The position numbers were made by a program, and so were the translations under genes. 64,000 nucleotides of DNA, taken from NCBI GenBank assembly GCA_937992195.1, contig CALKKV010000018.1, positions 37,576 to 101,575 of the forward strand, written 5' to 3'. This DNA is from an uncultured Gammaproteobacteria bacterium (lineage in GTDB: Bacteria; Pseudomonadota; Gammaproteobacteria; Arenicellales; Poriferihabitantaceae). The notes under the pieces are model-generated. The model worked only from the letters and a program-made list of their open reading frames with translations. It was not told where the DNA came from and searched no databases. This document shows, in pieces, positions 19,249 to 28,692 of the stretch. The stretch's first letter is position 1. Each line of letters starts with the position of its first letter.

Positions 19249-20379
19249 CTATTCAAATGGCAACTTTTCAACAGTTTTTTCTGAAAGAAACTGCCAGCCC
19301 TTTTCGGTTTCTGTCATTTCTATGGATTTAATAACTCGGTCTCTGTAGCTTTTAGACGTATATCGCTGGGTAAATCTTATTTCGGTAATATCGCCTTCAA
19401 CACGAAACACTTCAGCATTTGAAACAATGATCCGGATGTCTTCGTTCTGCAACCGTTTCCTTCGCTGCTGTTCCCAGGTACTTCTGGTCAGGTTTTTGTT
19501 TGCCGGGGTGAATTCATCGGCATAGTACGAGAGGTAATCCTCCGTTTGATTGTTCGACCAGGCTGTTGCCCAGGCGATGATAATTTCATCTTCGTTGATC
19601 GCCAACTCTTGCTCCGTGGTCACAATTTCTTGCGCGGCCTTACCTTGTGAGGTGCTGTCGCTAGCGGAAAGAGCGGCTTCACTTGCTGTCACAACCTGTG
19701 TCTGCGCTGTTGTCGCGCTGGAATCAGTGTCTTCATTTGACGCAACATTATCAAAAATCGAACCGCTGCTTTTTGTGGTGTTGGAGTTATCAGAAGAAAC
19801 GACAGCGGTTTGTATTTCTTGAAGGTCAACCGTGGGAACTGTCGGCGTTTCCACAGCTTTTGGTCGTTGAGTAGACGGGGTGGATGTAGGGGCAATGGTG
19901 TTATTAGTGGCGGCTAATTCAGCACTTTCACTGGAATCACCAAGGGATTCCTCAGGCTCAGCTTCGCTAAAAATACTTCCGGAGGTTTTTGCGTTATCAG
20001 AGGGTCTCTCGGTTTGCGCAGCGATTCCCTCTGGCGCTTGTGAAGTCGATTCTTCTGTCTCGACGTTGCCAAGTATTTCGTTTGCTATGTTCGTTTTGAG
20101 AACGTTGGTTAACGAAATATCATCTTCGGTGTTTACAATTGCGGCGACCAAGTCAGTCGGAATGGTAATCAGATCAAAATTAAAGTTTTGAGCGCGGGCG
20201 GTTCCACAGCAAGAAATCGCGATAGAAAGTACAAAGAGAATAACCTGCAGGCAAATTAGTTGTTTTTCGAAAATAGCTTTCGGTGCCCTGGATAGATAAC
20301 GAATTTTAATACGCGTTATCCCTGGCGTTATCCTAAGGACAGACAATGGCCTGGTTAATGTTTGGCAAAATAGCGCCAA
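19249..20379 (-). CDS. Secreted protein with a C-terminal Cds6/SnoaL-like domain
   Basis: The frame is 376 codons. An N-terminal hydrophobic stretch (ICLQVILFVLSIAISCC) ending in ARAQ looks like a signal peptide. A Ser/Thr/Glu/Ala-rich disordered region of about 180 residues follows, with two copies of a SGSIF motif (SGSIFSEAE and SGSIFDNVA). The last 110 residues resemble the NTF2-like domain attached to some L,D-transpeptidases (WATAWSNNQTEDYLSYYADEFTP, then WEQQRRKRLQNE and ITEIRFTQRYTS). The transpeptidase domain itself is absent. No ATG exists upstream of the signal peptide; the frame starts only at TTG codons (20379 or 20346), so the true start is uncertain. It may act in the periplasm or at the envelope. 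Confidence 0.75.
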   Translation of the reverse strand: MALFCQTLTRPLSVLRITPGITRIKIRYLSRAPKAIFEKQLICLQVILFVLSIAISCCGTARAQNFNFDLITIPTDLVAAIVNTEDDISLTNVLKTNIANEILGNVETEESTSQAPEGIAAQTERPSDNAKTSGSIFSEAEPEESLGDSSESAELAATNNTIAPTSTPSTQRPKAVETPTVPTVDLQEIQTAVVSSDNSNTTKSSGSIFDNVASNEDTDSSATTAQTQVVTASEAALSASDSTSQGKAAQEIVTTEQELAINEDEIIIAWATAWSNNQTEDYLSYYADEFTPANKNLTRSTWEQQRRKRLQNEDIRIIVSNAEVFRVEGDITEIRFTQRYTSKSYRDRVIKSIEMTETEKGWQFLSEKTVEKLPFE

Positions 20380-20537
20380 TTTCTAATCTCCGGTCTCGCA
20401 AAATTTGCGTTTCTAATGCTCTAAATCACCAGCTCGAAAACGGGAAAAAGCGATAACCTGAAATCAGGAACGGCTGCTGCGGATTATCTCGAATCGAGCA
20501 CATCAACCCTTCAAAATATACACAACAAGAAGTTGAA

Positions 20538-22193
20538 CTACATGTTGGCGTAGTTCGGACCTCCTGTTCCCTCTGGTGTGACCCATGTGATATTTTTTGT
20601 GGGGTCTTTTATGTCACAAGTTTTGCAGTGTACACAATTCTGCGCATTAATGCGAAGCTCAGGAGCCTCTTCTTTATTCACATATTCATAAACCCCAGCA
20701 GGGCAAAACCGCTCCTCCGGACCGCCGAATTTCTTGAAATTAACTGCAACCGCACGCGAGGCTTCTCCCAGTTGTAAGTGCACAGGTTGGTCTTCCTCGT
20801 GGTTGGTGCTCGACAGATAGACCGACGAGGTTTTGTCGAAGCTGAGTTTGCCGTCTGGCTTGGGATACTGTATCGGTTTGCACTCAGCAATAGGTTTCAA
20901 CGCCTCATGATCAGGTTTGGGATCAGATAACTTGATAGGAAGTTTTCCTGCAAACAGATTTTGATCGATGTAGTTGAACGCACCACCAATCCAGGTACCG
21001 AATTTGTGGATCGCTGCGCCAAAATTGCGCGATCGATACAATTCATCGTAGAGCCAGGAGTTTTTGAAATGGGCTTCGTAGTCAGCAAGCTTGCCGTCGC
21101 CGGTAACAACGCTAAATACGGTTTCTGCCGCTAGCATTCCAGATTTCATCGCAGTGTGGGAACCCTTGATTTTCGAGAAATTGAGAGTTCCGGCATCGCA
21201 TCCGATTAGCAGCCCGCCGGGCAGCACCATTTTAGGCAATGCGTTAAGGCCACCCTTGGTGATTGCTCTGGCACCGTAGGAAATTCTCTCACCGCCTTCG
21301 AGATACTGACTGATCTTGGGGTGGTGTTTAAAACGCTGTAGCTCGTCGAACGGACTGACATGGGGGTTGGAGTAAGACAAATCGGTAATCATTCCCATGG
21401 AGACCAGATTGTCGTCCAAATGGTAGAGAAACGAGCCACCAGTGGAGCCAGATTCGCTATGTGGCCATCCCGCACCATGCACGACGAGTCCAGGTTTATG
21501 CTTTTCAGGGGCAATCTTCCATAGTTCTTTAATGCCGATTCCATAGTGCTGGGTTTCGCTGTCTGCGTCCAGATTCAGTTTCTCGATAAGCTGCTTTCCG
21601 AGATGTCCGCGACAACCTTCGGCAAACAATGTCACTTTGGCGTGTAGCTCCATTCCAGGCTCATAGGAGCCTTTTGCCTCACCATCTTTACCTCGTCCCA
21701 TCTCGCCCGTCGCCACACCTTTGATCGTGCCATCGTCGTTGAACAAAACTTCCGACGCGGGAAACCCGGGAAAAATTTCAACTCCGAGTGCTTCAGCCTG
21801 CTCACCCAACCACCGGCAAACTTCGCCAAGGCTGACAATGTAGTTGCCACCATTACGCATGGGTTTGGGGTGAGTCCAATGGGGCATGCTCATCGCGCTC
21901 TTGGCGTCTTTGAACATGAACAGCTGATCTTCAGTGACCGGCGTGTTCAATGGTGCGCCCATTTCTTTCCAATCCGGGAATAGTTCTTCCATTGCTCTAG
22001 GTTCAAATACTGCACCAGACAAAATATGGGCGCCAACTTCTGATGCTTTTTCAAGCACGACCACGGCAAGCTCTTTTTCTTCCTTTTGAGCGAGTTGCAT
22101 TAATCGGCAGGCGGCGGATAAACCAGCAGGGCCGCCGCCAATGATGACCACATCTACTTCCATGGATTCGCGTTCAATTTGTTCGGTAGACAT
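20538..22193 (-). CDS. Electron transfer flavoprotein-ubiquinone oxidoreductase
   Basis: A 551-residue membrane-associated flavoprotein that passes electrons from ETF to ubiquinone during fatty acid and amino acid oxidation. The FAD loop VVIIGGGPAGLSAACRL lies close to the N-terminus. The middle holds GAHILSGAVFEPRA and EGCRGHLGKQL. The C-terminal ferredoxin-like part has CPAGVYEY and NCVHCKTCDIKDPTKNI for one 4Fe-4S cluster, and the protein ends with TWVTPEGTGGPNYANM, as expected. I chose the ATG at 22191-22193; the longer frame to 22397 adds unconserved residues and runs into the divergent argD gene. No etfAB genes are in the window. Confidence 0.94.
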   Translation of the reverse strand: MSTEQIERESMEVDVVIIGGGPAGLSAACRLMQLAQKEEKELAVVVLEKASEVGAHILSGAVFEPRAMEELFPDWKEMGAPLNTPVTEDQLFMFKDAKSAMSMPHWTHPKPMRNGGNYIVSLGEVCRWLGEQAEALGVEIFPGFPASEVLFNDDGTIKGVATGEMGRGKDGEAKGSYEPGMELHAKVTLFAEGCRGHLGKQLIEKLNLDADSETQHYGIGIKELWKIAPEKHKPGLVVHGAGWPHSESGSTGGSFLYHLDDNLVSMGMITDLSYSNPHVSPFDELQRFKHHPKISQYLEGGERISYGARAITKGGLNALPKMVLPGGLLIGCDAGTLNFSKIKGSHTAMKSGMLAAETVFSVVTGDGKLADYEAHFKNSWLYDELYRSRNFGAAIHKFGTWIGGAFNYIDQNLFAGKLPIKLSDPKPDHEALKPIAECKPIQYPKPDGKLSFDKTSSVYLSSTNHEEDQPVHLQLGEASRAVAVNFKKFGGPEERFCPAGVYEYVNKEEAPELRINAQNCVHCKTCDIKDPTKNITWVTPEGTGGPNYANM

Positions 22194-22328
22194 AATTTGA
22201 GATTGAATGAGTTGGTTTAACGGTTGGCGGACAAGATAAGTGATTTTGCCCCATCTAATGGTGATATTTTGCGCTCCCAGCCGGTAAAATGCCAATTCGA
22301 AAAGCGACCCTAAATAACTAGATATAGC

Positions 22329-23600
22329 ATGAAAGCGCCAGCAAACCGTAATCAGGATCTCGTCGTTACAACGCAGAATGTGCAGCGAGCGCATCACGAT
22401 GAAGTGATGACACCAAACTATGCGCCAATGGAGATGATTCCTGAACGCGGGGAAGGCGCGTTGCTATGGGATACCGATGGCAACGAATATCTGGATTTTG
22501 CTGCTGGAATAGCCGTCAGCGCTCTTGGGCATGCGCACCCGGCCCTATGTAAGGTCTTGAGTGATCAAGCCAATAAGTTTTGGCATGTGAGTAACTTGTT
22601 TACCAATAAGCCTGCAATTGAGCTGGCGCAAAAACTTTGTCGGCACACCTTTGCGGAGCGTGTTTTCTTTGCCAATTCTGGTGCAGAGGCAAATGAAGCC
22701 GCATTCAAATTAGCCAGGCGATATGCGCACGACAACTATAGTGCAGAGAAATCCGAAATTATTGCTTTTGAAAATGGTTTCCACGGTCGTACTTTTTTTA
22801 CTGTTTCGGTGGGTGGGCAGGCGAAATATAGCGACGGCTTTGGCCCGAAACCCGGGGATATAACGCACCTGCCATTTAATGATGTCGAGGCGCTAAAGTC
22901 ACAGATCTCAGACAAAACTTGTGCCGTGGTTTTAGAACCTGTCCAAGGAGAGGGCGGGGTGAATCCTGCAAACGCAACGTTTCTTTCAGAAGCCAGGGAG
23001 CTGTGCAATCAGCACGATGCACTGCTGATTTTTGATGAGGTGCAAACAGGGGTTGGTAGAACCGGTCAGCTTTACACCTATCAGCATTTTGACGTCACCC
23101 CGGATATTCTGAGTTCGGCCAAGGGGTTAGGCGGCGGTTTCCCGATTGGCGCTATGCTCACAACGAAGCGAATTGCCGATTCCCTCGCAGTTGGCACGCA
23201 TGGCAGCACCTTTGGTGGAAACCCAATTGGCTGCGCTGTCGCCGGTACCTTGCTGGATATTGTATCAGCGCCCGAGTTTTTATCGGCAGTAGAAAGTAAG
23301 GGTACGGATTTTGTTGCGGCGCTCTCAAAACTAAATCAAAAATTTGATGTGTTTTCTGAGGTGCGAGGATTAGGTTTGTTGATCGGTTGCGAGCTGCAAG
23401 GGCCGCTTAAAGACAGAGCCGGGGATGTTGTTCAAGCTTGCGCAAAGCACGGCGTGTTGATCCTGCAAGCCGGAAGCAATGTCATCAGGCTTGCACCCCC
23501 TCTCATTCTGTCGCAACAGCAGGTCGAGGAAGGAGTGCAAAGATTACAGCGTGCTATTGAGGGCTTGTTAGTAGAACCCCAGAAAGATGGTCGAGGTTAG
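22329..23600 (+). CDS. argD: Acetylornithine/succinyldiaminopimelate aminotransferase
   Basis: A 423-residue class III PLP aminotransferase used in arginine and possibly lysine synthesis. The PLP lysine is Lys265 in [15 protein letters not shown] and the PLP-nitrogen aspartate is Asp236 in [31 protein letters not shown] and FHGRTF are also present. The N-terminal [20 protein letters not shown] aligns with E. coli ArgD, so the start lies at or just after 22329. AstC has the same signature, but no arginine succinyltransferase genes are nearby. It is divergent from the ETF-QO gene. Confidence 0.9.
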   Translation: MKAPANRNQDLVVTTQNVQRAHHDEVMTPNYAPMEMIPERGEGALLWDTDGNEYLDFAAGIAVSALGHAHPALCKVLSDQANKFWHVSNLFTNKPAIELAQKLCRHTFAERVFFANSGAEANEAAFKLARRYAHDNYSAEKSEIIAFENGFHGRTFFTVSVGGQAKYSDGFGPKPGDITHLPFNDVEALKSQISDKTCAVVLEPVQGEGGVNPANATFLSEARELCNQHDALLIFDEVQTGVGRTGQLYTYQHFDVTPDILSSAKGLGGGFPIGAMLTTKRIADSLAVGTHGSTFGGNPIGCAVAGTLLDIVSAPEFLSAVESKGTDFVAALSKLNQKFDVFSEVRGLGLLIGCELQGPLKDRAGDVVQACAKHGVLILQAGSNVIRLAPPLILSQQQVEEGVQRLQRAIEGLLVEPQKDGRG

Positions 23601-23643
23601 CATTCATTCCTCGCATTCAATGAATACTTAGTGAGAATATAGA

Positions 23644-24492
23644 TCAAGAGGGGATTTCGTCCAAAGATACTTGAAGTTCATCTCCCCAGTTTTTAAGCGC
23701 GCCCCTAAAGCTATCTCCTAAAGCTTTCAGCAACAACCTGTTGAACTTGACAGTTGCATCAGTGGAAAGGAACATTTCGTATTTGATTAAGTCTCTTAGG
23801 CCGATATTTCTATGTGAATAAATATATGACGCAACAATTCTTTCTTTTAATGCTGAACGATCTCTTAGCATATTCGCGCTTACCGGGTCGCGAAACTGTT
23901 CTGGATTAATAACGTCTCCGATACTCTGCGAAGCTGCGGCCGCAGTTCGTGAGGCCATTGTCATTTCTGTTCGAAATTGAATTGCAAAATCGGTGGCATT
24001 GGAGAGTTTTTCGATATTGCTTGCAAAGCCGGCTCTTTGAAACTGGTCGAGTAAAACTTTTTGATCACGAGCGACAATTTCAGCTGCTTCAGGGGTGCTC
24101 GCTAGTTTTTCTTCTTGAGCAACCCTTTTGCCTAAATCTGATTGATACCATGCGAGTATCTCCTGGAGCTCGGATTCTTCCATTACTCCGAGTATAGATT
24201 TTGATGTTTCAAGAAGAATAGTAGAGGGCTTGATCGTATTCTTTGTGGCGTTATAAAAGGCGTCTTTTATATCTTGCGATACCTGTTGGTCATTCTCGAA
24301 AGTCTGGTCGAGACTGGCTTTGAATTGTTTTGGATAAGCGCCAATCAACTCCGTCACGCCAGATAGTTTAAGCACTTCGACGACTGTTTCGGGGGTGGCT
24401 TTAGCGAAGGCATTATTTGTTGAAAGTACTAACAATAATGCTGCTAGTGCAAGTTTCGGAAGTTTTTTCAACATAAGGAAGGTTGATTGCAT
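23644..24492 (-). CDS. Secreted DUF2059-type protein
   Basis: A 282-residue protein with a signal peptide (LKKLPKLALAALLLVLSTNNAFA, cut after AFA). The rest is largely helical: a first block with VVEVLKLSGVTELIGAYP, and a second with ELQEILAWYQSDLGKRVAQEE, the pattern of the DUF2059 family of periplasmic proteins (two to three residues before F/Y-x-S-x-x-G-x-x). The function of that family is unknown. There is no lipobox. It is convergent with argD and divergent from the YnfA gene. Confidence 0.78.
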   Translation of the reverse strand: MQSTFLMLKKLPKLALAALLLVLSTNNAFAKATPETVVEVLKLSGVTELIGAYPKQFKASLDQTFENDQQVSQDIKDAFYNATKNTIKPSTILLETSKSILGVMEESELQEILAWYQSDLGKRVAQEEKLASTPEAAEIVARDQKVLLDQFQRAGFASNIEKLSNATDFAIQFRTEMTMASRTAAAASQSIGDVINPEQFRDPVSANMLRDRSALKERIVASYIYSHRNIGLRDLIKYEMFLSTDATVKFNRLLLKALGDSFRGALKNWGDELQVSLDEIPS

Positions 24493-24612
24493 AGTAGTAT
24501 TCGGAATAGCGAACTAGGCTAAAAGATGGAAAGCTTCATTATATCAAAGCTAATCGCGCAGGTGATGTTGGATTAAACAGTGATCGTCTCAGTAAAACAG
24601 GATAACGTATCG

Positions 24613-24948
24613 GTGGAAATAGTAAGAACTTTTGGGTTATTTATCGTAACGGCAGTAGCGGAGATCATAGGCTGTTATTTGCCATATTTATGGCTCAAAC
24701 ATCAGTATTCCCCGTGGTTGCTCTTCCCCGCGGCGGCCAGTTTGGCAGTTTTTGTCTGGTTGCTGACCTTGCATCCGCAGGCTTCTGGTCGGGTTTATGC
24801 GGCATACGGTAGCGTATATATTTGCGTCGCCATGTTTTGGCTGTGGCGTGTTGACGGCGTGCGACCAATGTGGAGTGACTTTATTGGCGTTGCTGTTTGC
24901 TTAGTGGGCGCCAGTATCATTATTTTTGGGTCTCGAGCTGCGGCATAA
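24613..24948 (+). CDS. YnfA family inner membrane protein
   Basis: A small membrane protein of about 111 residues with four hydrophobic segments. It matches E. coli YnfA strongly: [34 protein letters not shown] and [17 protein letters not shown]. YnfA proteins have an SMR-like fold and are linked to drug efflux. I prefer the GTG at 24613, which has AGGA ten bases upstream at 24599-24602 and gives the usual length; another GTG at 24580 would add eleven residues. Confidence 0.85.
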   Translation: MEIVRTFGLFIVTAVAEIIGCYLPYLWLKHQYSPWLLFPAAASLAVFVWLLTLHPQASGRVYAAYGSVYICVAMFWLWRVDGVRPMWSDFIGVAVCLVGASIIIFGSRAAA

Positions 24949-24964
24949 CTGATGACATTCTAGA

Positions 24965-25729
24965 ATGATAAAAAAACAAATCTTCGCTACCCTAACCGTA
25001 TTGCTTGGGTGGTGTATGGTTGAGAAAGCAACGGCCAACGGTTGGGAGCATACCGCTATTCCTGTCACTGCGTTAATCAGCGCTCTAGGCAACGAAGATG
25101 CCGAGATAAGACAGCGTGCAGCGCATTCTCTCGGACACCATCCAACCGAAGATGTGGCCAGAATATTGATTGAGAGTATTGCGCGGGGTGAGAGCAGTGT
25201 TCAGGTAAGACAGGCCTTGTTCAGTGCTTTGGGTCGAATCGGTGATTCCCTTGCTGTTCCGGTAATAGCGCGCTGTCTTGAAACGGAAGAAGAAGTTTCT
25301 GTCAGAACATTGTGCGCGGTTGCATTGGAAAATATACGCACACCGGAGGCTGAGAAGGCAGCGCTGCGTGCGATTAAGGATTCAGAGAGCCCGGTCAAGC
25401 TTGCCGCGATATCAAGCCTTGGTCGCCAACAATCATTGCTGGCAGCACAAACGTTGGCGGCTTATTTACAGAGTGATGAAGAACGCACTGTGTTGGTAAC
25501 CATCCGCGCTCTTGGAAACACGCGCCAGGAACAAGCATTGGTTGCACTAGAGCCATTGATTAGTTCGGAAGTTGAGACCAGTAAACTGGTTGAGGTACTG
25601 AAAGCAGTTGCTGTGATTGGAAGCGGCAGTGTATCAAAGCAGGTGAAGGCGGTATTGGGCCAATCGAATGATCCCAGGGTTAAGCGACATGCGCTGATAG
25701 CACTGGGTTCGATTGATAAAACTCGGTAA
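24965..25729 (+). CDS. Secreted HEAT-repeat protein, N-terminal part
   Basis: A 254-residue frame with a probable signal peptide (KQIFATLTVLLGWCMVEKATA) followed by at least five HEAT/PBS-lyase-like repeats of about 30 residues (AEIRQRAAHSLGHHP, VQVRQALFSALGRIGDS, VSVRTLCAVALENI, SPVKLAAISSLGRQ, PRVKRHALIALGSID). Such repeats form helical scaffolds for protein binding. It stops at 25729, and the adjacent frame at 25738 continues the same repeat architecture in another phase. A single missing base near 25725 would join the two into one protein of about 510 residues, so this may be the N-terminal half of one gene. Confidence 0.7.
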   Translation: MIKKQIFATLTVLLGWCMVEKATANGWEHTAIPVTALISALGNEDAEIRQRAAHSLGHHPTEDVARILIESIARGESSVQVRQALFSALGRIGDSLAVPVIARCLETEEEVSVRTLCAVALENIRTPEAEKAALRAIKDSESPVKLAAISSLGRQQSLLAAQTLAAYLQSDEERTVLVTIRALGNTRQEQALVALEPLISSEVETSKLVEVLKAVAVIGSGSVSKQVKAVLGQSNDPRVKRHALIALGSIDKTR

Positions 25730-25737
25730 AGGAAGGC

Positions 25738-26505
25738 TTGGCTAAAAGCCTGGAAAGTGAAGATCACTTGATGTTGTTGCAGGCGCTGGAGATCGCGCGA
25801 GAGCAAAACGATTCTTCAATCGTTAAGGCGATCATAGAGGCAGCTGAACCACTCTTTTCCAGCTTCTATGGGCAATCTGCACAAAGTCTTCAGGATGATC
25901 CACAAAATGCAATTATTCAATTGTCGGTAATTAATGAATATCTTCGTACGATTATCGCGCTAGATCCGCATCATGCAGATGCGCTGTTCAATCTTGCGGC
26001 AACCCCGGTAAAAGTTGAGGTGAACTCTCCGATATTATTGACCGTGGCGGAAGGTCTTTACAAAGCGCGCTGGCAGGGGATTTATGGTATTGGTTACACG
26101 CATGTGGGAAAAGCTGATTCGGCAATAAAACTGGGATACAGCGACAAAGACAGTCGATTGCGTGCGGTCGCCACGCGCTCTATGGGGGTGAATGATCCAA
26201 AGCGATTCCGCGATCTGGCATTGAGCGCCTTGCGTGATACTGTTGCGGAAGTAAGATGGCAGGCGGCTATCGTGTTGGGGCGAGACACAGAACTGACTAA
26301 TCTGGAACCTTTGATCAATGCGACGAAGGATGTCGACACTCGTGTTCGGGTTGAAGCAGTTTTGTCTCTTGGCTATCTTGCGGCAAAGCAAACTGACCGT
26401 GATCGCGTTGAAATGATCCTTCAGGGAATTATTCAAGAAGACGTGAATGCCCGTGTCAAGGCATCCGCGTCTTTTGCGTTAGAGTTACTGCAGAAATCTA
26501 ACTAG
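25738..26505 (+). CDS. HEAT-repeat protein, C-terminal part (probably the same gene as 24965-25729)
   Basis: A 255-codon frame opening with TTG at 25738. The only purine-rich site, GGAAGG at 25731-25736, ends one base before it, too close for normal initiation, and there is no signal peptide. It begins SLESEDHLMLLQALEIAREQ, has a central non-repeat helical region (ALFNLAATPV) and ends with more HEAT repeats (RLRAVATRSMG, VRWQAAIVLGRD, TRVRVEAVLSLGYLA, VNARVKASASFAL). The reading phase differs by one base from the upstream frame. Either a frameshifted single gene, a sequencing indel or two coupled genes would fit; I favour one broken or mis-sequenced gene. Confidence 0.6.
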   Translation: MAKSLESEDHLMLLQALEIAREQNDSSIVKAIIEAAEPLFSSFYGQSAQSLQDDPQNAIIQLSVINEYLRTIIALDPHHADALFNLAATPVKVEVNSPILLTVAEGLYKARWQGIYGIGYTHVGKADSAIKLGYSDKDSRLRAVATRSMGVNDPKRFRDLALSALRDTVAEVRWQAAIVLGRDTELTNLEPLINATKDVDTRVRVEAVLSLGYLAAKQTDRDRVEMILQGIIQEDVNARVKASASFALELLQKSN

Positions 26506-26537
26506 TCGGTCTCGTTGTTGTCTTTGAACAACTGAAA

Positions 26538-27503
26538 TCAGGACTCACACAGCGCAAGCACACGTGAGGGGCCGCCGGTTCCTCTAATGTGTTTGGGCGC
26601 GCCAACAACGATAGTGCAGTTCTCGCCGTTTCCTGCCATAAGCAACTGCCCTAGATTGGTCGCGTTTTCTACCATTTTTACTCCGCGTTGTAGCAGTCTT
26701 ACGTGGGCATGCCAGGAGTTTGTCCACTGGTCGTCGTCGCCCTTTGCACTATCCCCTGAATCAACACCAATATTGTCCGCAACGATGCCGTTGATCATGA
26801 CATTTTTTTCTTCCATGATTTCGATTAAGCGGTCCACTCCCGCTTTGCTAATACCGGGGAAGTTAAAGCCATTCATATAGGGGTCTTTGGCGAAATCGGT
26901 TCCTGAGAAAAAGAACCGAGACCATCCTGTGTTCAATACAAGCCATACACCGTTATCGATTTTGTCTTTAACTGCTTCAATATCATCTGCGCCGACGACA
27001 TTGTTCGATGAATTAGAAAAATCGGTCACGCTTGTATCAGGGCTGGGTGTGCCTCCATTTTTTGCAAGCTCAGTGTCAACCCGACCAGAGATGTCGATGA
27101 CAATGGCTTTTCCAATTAGGTCGCTAGCGTCTAACCGATGGGTAAGTTTGCGGTCGGCGGGCGCGATGGTTCCTGGCTCCATGCTAGATTCGTTGTTGAT
27201 ATAGTGGCCTGCAGTATCCAGATGGGTGCCATGATGTTCTGCGAGCACCAGTGTTCCGATATCAAAATGACCCTGGCTCGTCGGGAATTCGCTGAGCGCA
27301 AAAACTGTTTGGCCGCCAAAGGTCGGGATCGGCACTGAATCCAAATAAGGCTTTGATAAGTCGGCTTTCATCGGATCTTCCTCACTCGGAGCGAAGGTGG
27401 GGATTGGATGTGAAAGATCGATAGTCACCATCTCGGCAGAAACAGTAGCGCATCCCAGACTGGCTGCGATCAAGATTAAACTTGAGCTTATTCTCGTTCT
27501 CAT
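26538..27503 (-). CDS. Secreted cyclase family protein (kynurenine formamidase-like)
   Basis: A 321-residue protein with a signal peptide (RISSSLILIAASLGCATVSA) and a cyclase-family metal-hydrolase domain. The metal motif HHGTHLDTAGH matches HxGTHxDxPxH, with the usual proline replaced by alanine. VIDISGRV, VLNTGWSRFF and the NPGISKAGVD-like FPGISKAGVD blocks are conserved, and GVDSGDSAKGDD is the substrate-side loop. Members cleave amides of cyclic or aromatic compounds; the substrate is unknown. I chose the ATG at 27503 because GAGGAA sits seven bases upstream; the longer frame to 27566 spoils the signal peptide. Confidence 0.83.
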   Translation of the reverse strand: MRTRISSSLILIAASLGCATVSAEMVTIDLSHPIPTFAPSEEDPMKADLSKPYLDSVPIPTFGGQTVFALSEFPTSQGHFDIGTLVLAEHHGTHLDTAGHYINNESSMEPGTIAPADRKLTHRLDASDLIGKAIVIDISGRVDTELAKNGGTPSPDTSVTDFSNSSNNVVGADDIEAVKDKIDNGVWLVLNTGWSRFFFSGTDFAKDPYMNGFNFPGISKAGVDRLIEIMEEKNVMINGIVADNIGVDSGDSAKGDDDQWTNSWHAHVRLLQRGVKMVENATNLGQLLMAGNGENCTIVVGAPKHIRGTGGPSRVLALCES

Positions 27504-27744
27504 TCTATATTTCCTCGCTTTAATCCATGCCGATTTCGAGAAATTCGAAATTTGGCGGAAAGACACATTATACTGACAACACTAGAAACGGCTAGTGAAT
27601 TTTGGTCAGGCTAAAGCCGGGGCGGGGTAAGCGACGGCGAAAATCGAACACTACAGGCATAAATGTACCGATAGCGCATGGATAGCGTATTTCTGATCAC
27701 GTATGCGAACGAGAAATGTGGTGTTTCTTGAGGTGTGATGCGGT

Positions 27745-28518
27745 TTATTTTTCTACAAAAGCGCGCTCAATGACAAACTCTTTAAAATCACTCTTACGTG
27801 TTTCTTCAAATCCCATCTCTTTCAGCAATCCGCCGATGCTTTTAAGCATTGCAGGACTACCGCAGAGCATAAATCGATCGTCTTCCTTGCTAAGCGGTGG
27901 TAGTCCGACGTCACTCATTAAACTTCCATTTTCGATCAGAGTATTGATCCGGCCAAAGTTTTTAAACGGCTCTCGAGTTACCGCCGGATAGTAGATGAGT
28001 TTTTGTTTTACCTCATCCCCAAAATATTCATTATCATGTAGTTCGTGGGTAATGAGTTTTTGATAGGTGAGTTCATTGACGAAACGGCAGCCGTGTACCA
28101 ACACGACTTTCTCAAAATTTTCGTAAACATCAGGGTCTTTAATAATTGAAAGAAAAGGAGCTAGACCTGTTCCGGTGCTCAGCAGATAGAGATGCTTGCC
28201 GGGTCTTAAGTGATCCCAGAGCAGAGTGCCCGTAGGCTTTTTACTCACCATTAATTTGTCACCAATCTTAATGTGTTGCAGCCGCGACGTGAGTGGACCA
28301 TCCTGAACTTTGATGCTGTAGAATTCCAAATAATCTTCGTGATTAGAGCTCGCCATGCTGTAGGCGCGCATCAGTGGTTTACCGTCGACTTCGATACCTA
28401 TCATCGCAAACTCTCCGTTGCGAAATCGCAATGAAGGATCCCGTGTGGTTTTTATCGTAAACAATCGATCTGACCAATGGTGGACGTCGGTAACCGTTTC
28501 TGTGTGTGCTTCAGCCAT
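27745..28518 (-). CDS. fpr: Ferredoxin/flavodoxin-NADP+ reductase
   Basis: A 257-residue FAD enzyme moving electrons between NADPH and ferredoxin or flavodoxin. The FAD motif RAYSMAS is at about residue 54, the NADP-binding STGTGLAPFLS around residue 116, VLVHGCRFVNEL next, and FMLCGSPAM near the end. The C-terminus FVEK is the type seen in bacterial subclass I Fpr. It lies downstream of nudC on the same strand after 174 bases. Confidence 0.93.
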   Translation of the reverse strand: MAEAHTETVTDVHHWSDRLFTIKTTRDPSLRFRNGEFAMIGIEVDGKPLMRAYSMASSNHEDYLEFYSIKVQDGPLTSRLQHIKIGDKLMVSKKPTGTLLWDHLRPGKHLYLLSTGTGLAPFLSIIKDPDVYENFEKVVLVHGCRFVNELTYQKLITHELHDNEYFGDEVKQKLIYYPAVTREPFKNFGRINTLIENGSLMSDVGLPPLSKEDDRFMLCGSPAMLKSIGGLLKEMGFEETRKSDFKEFVIERAFVEK

Positions 28519-28692
28519 GAATAGCGTTTATTGGGTGTTCTAGATAAGAATAAAGGCATTAGGTGGTTTTTCAACCACTAAGTTCTTCAAAAATAATATT
28601 AAACTGCGTTTACGACATTGCGGAAAACGTCTGGTTACAGGTGAGGGATTCACTGAAAGAAATACCGCGTTTATTGAAATTCCAGACGCTTT

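Noticed and set aside
20538..22397. N-terminally extended ETF-QO of 619 residues
   Set aside because: The extra 68 residues are unconserved and overlap the divergent argD start; the ATG at 22193 gives the normal length.
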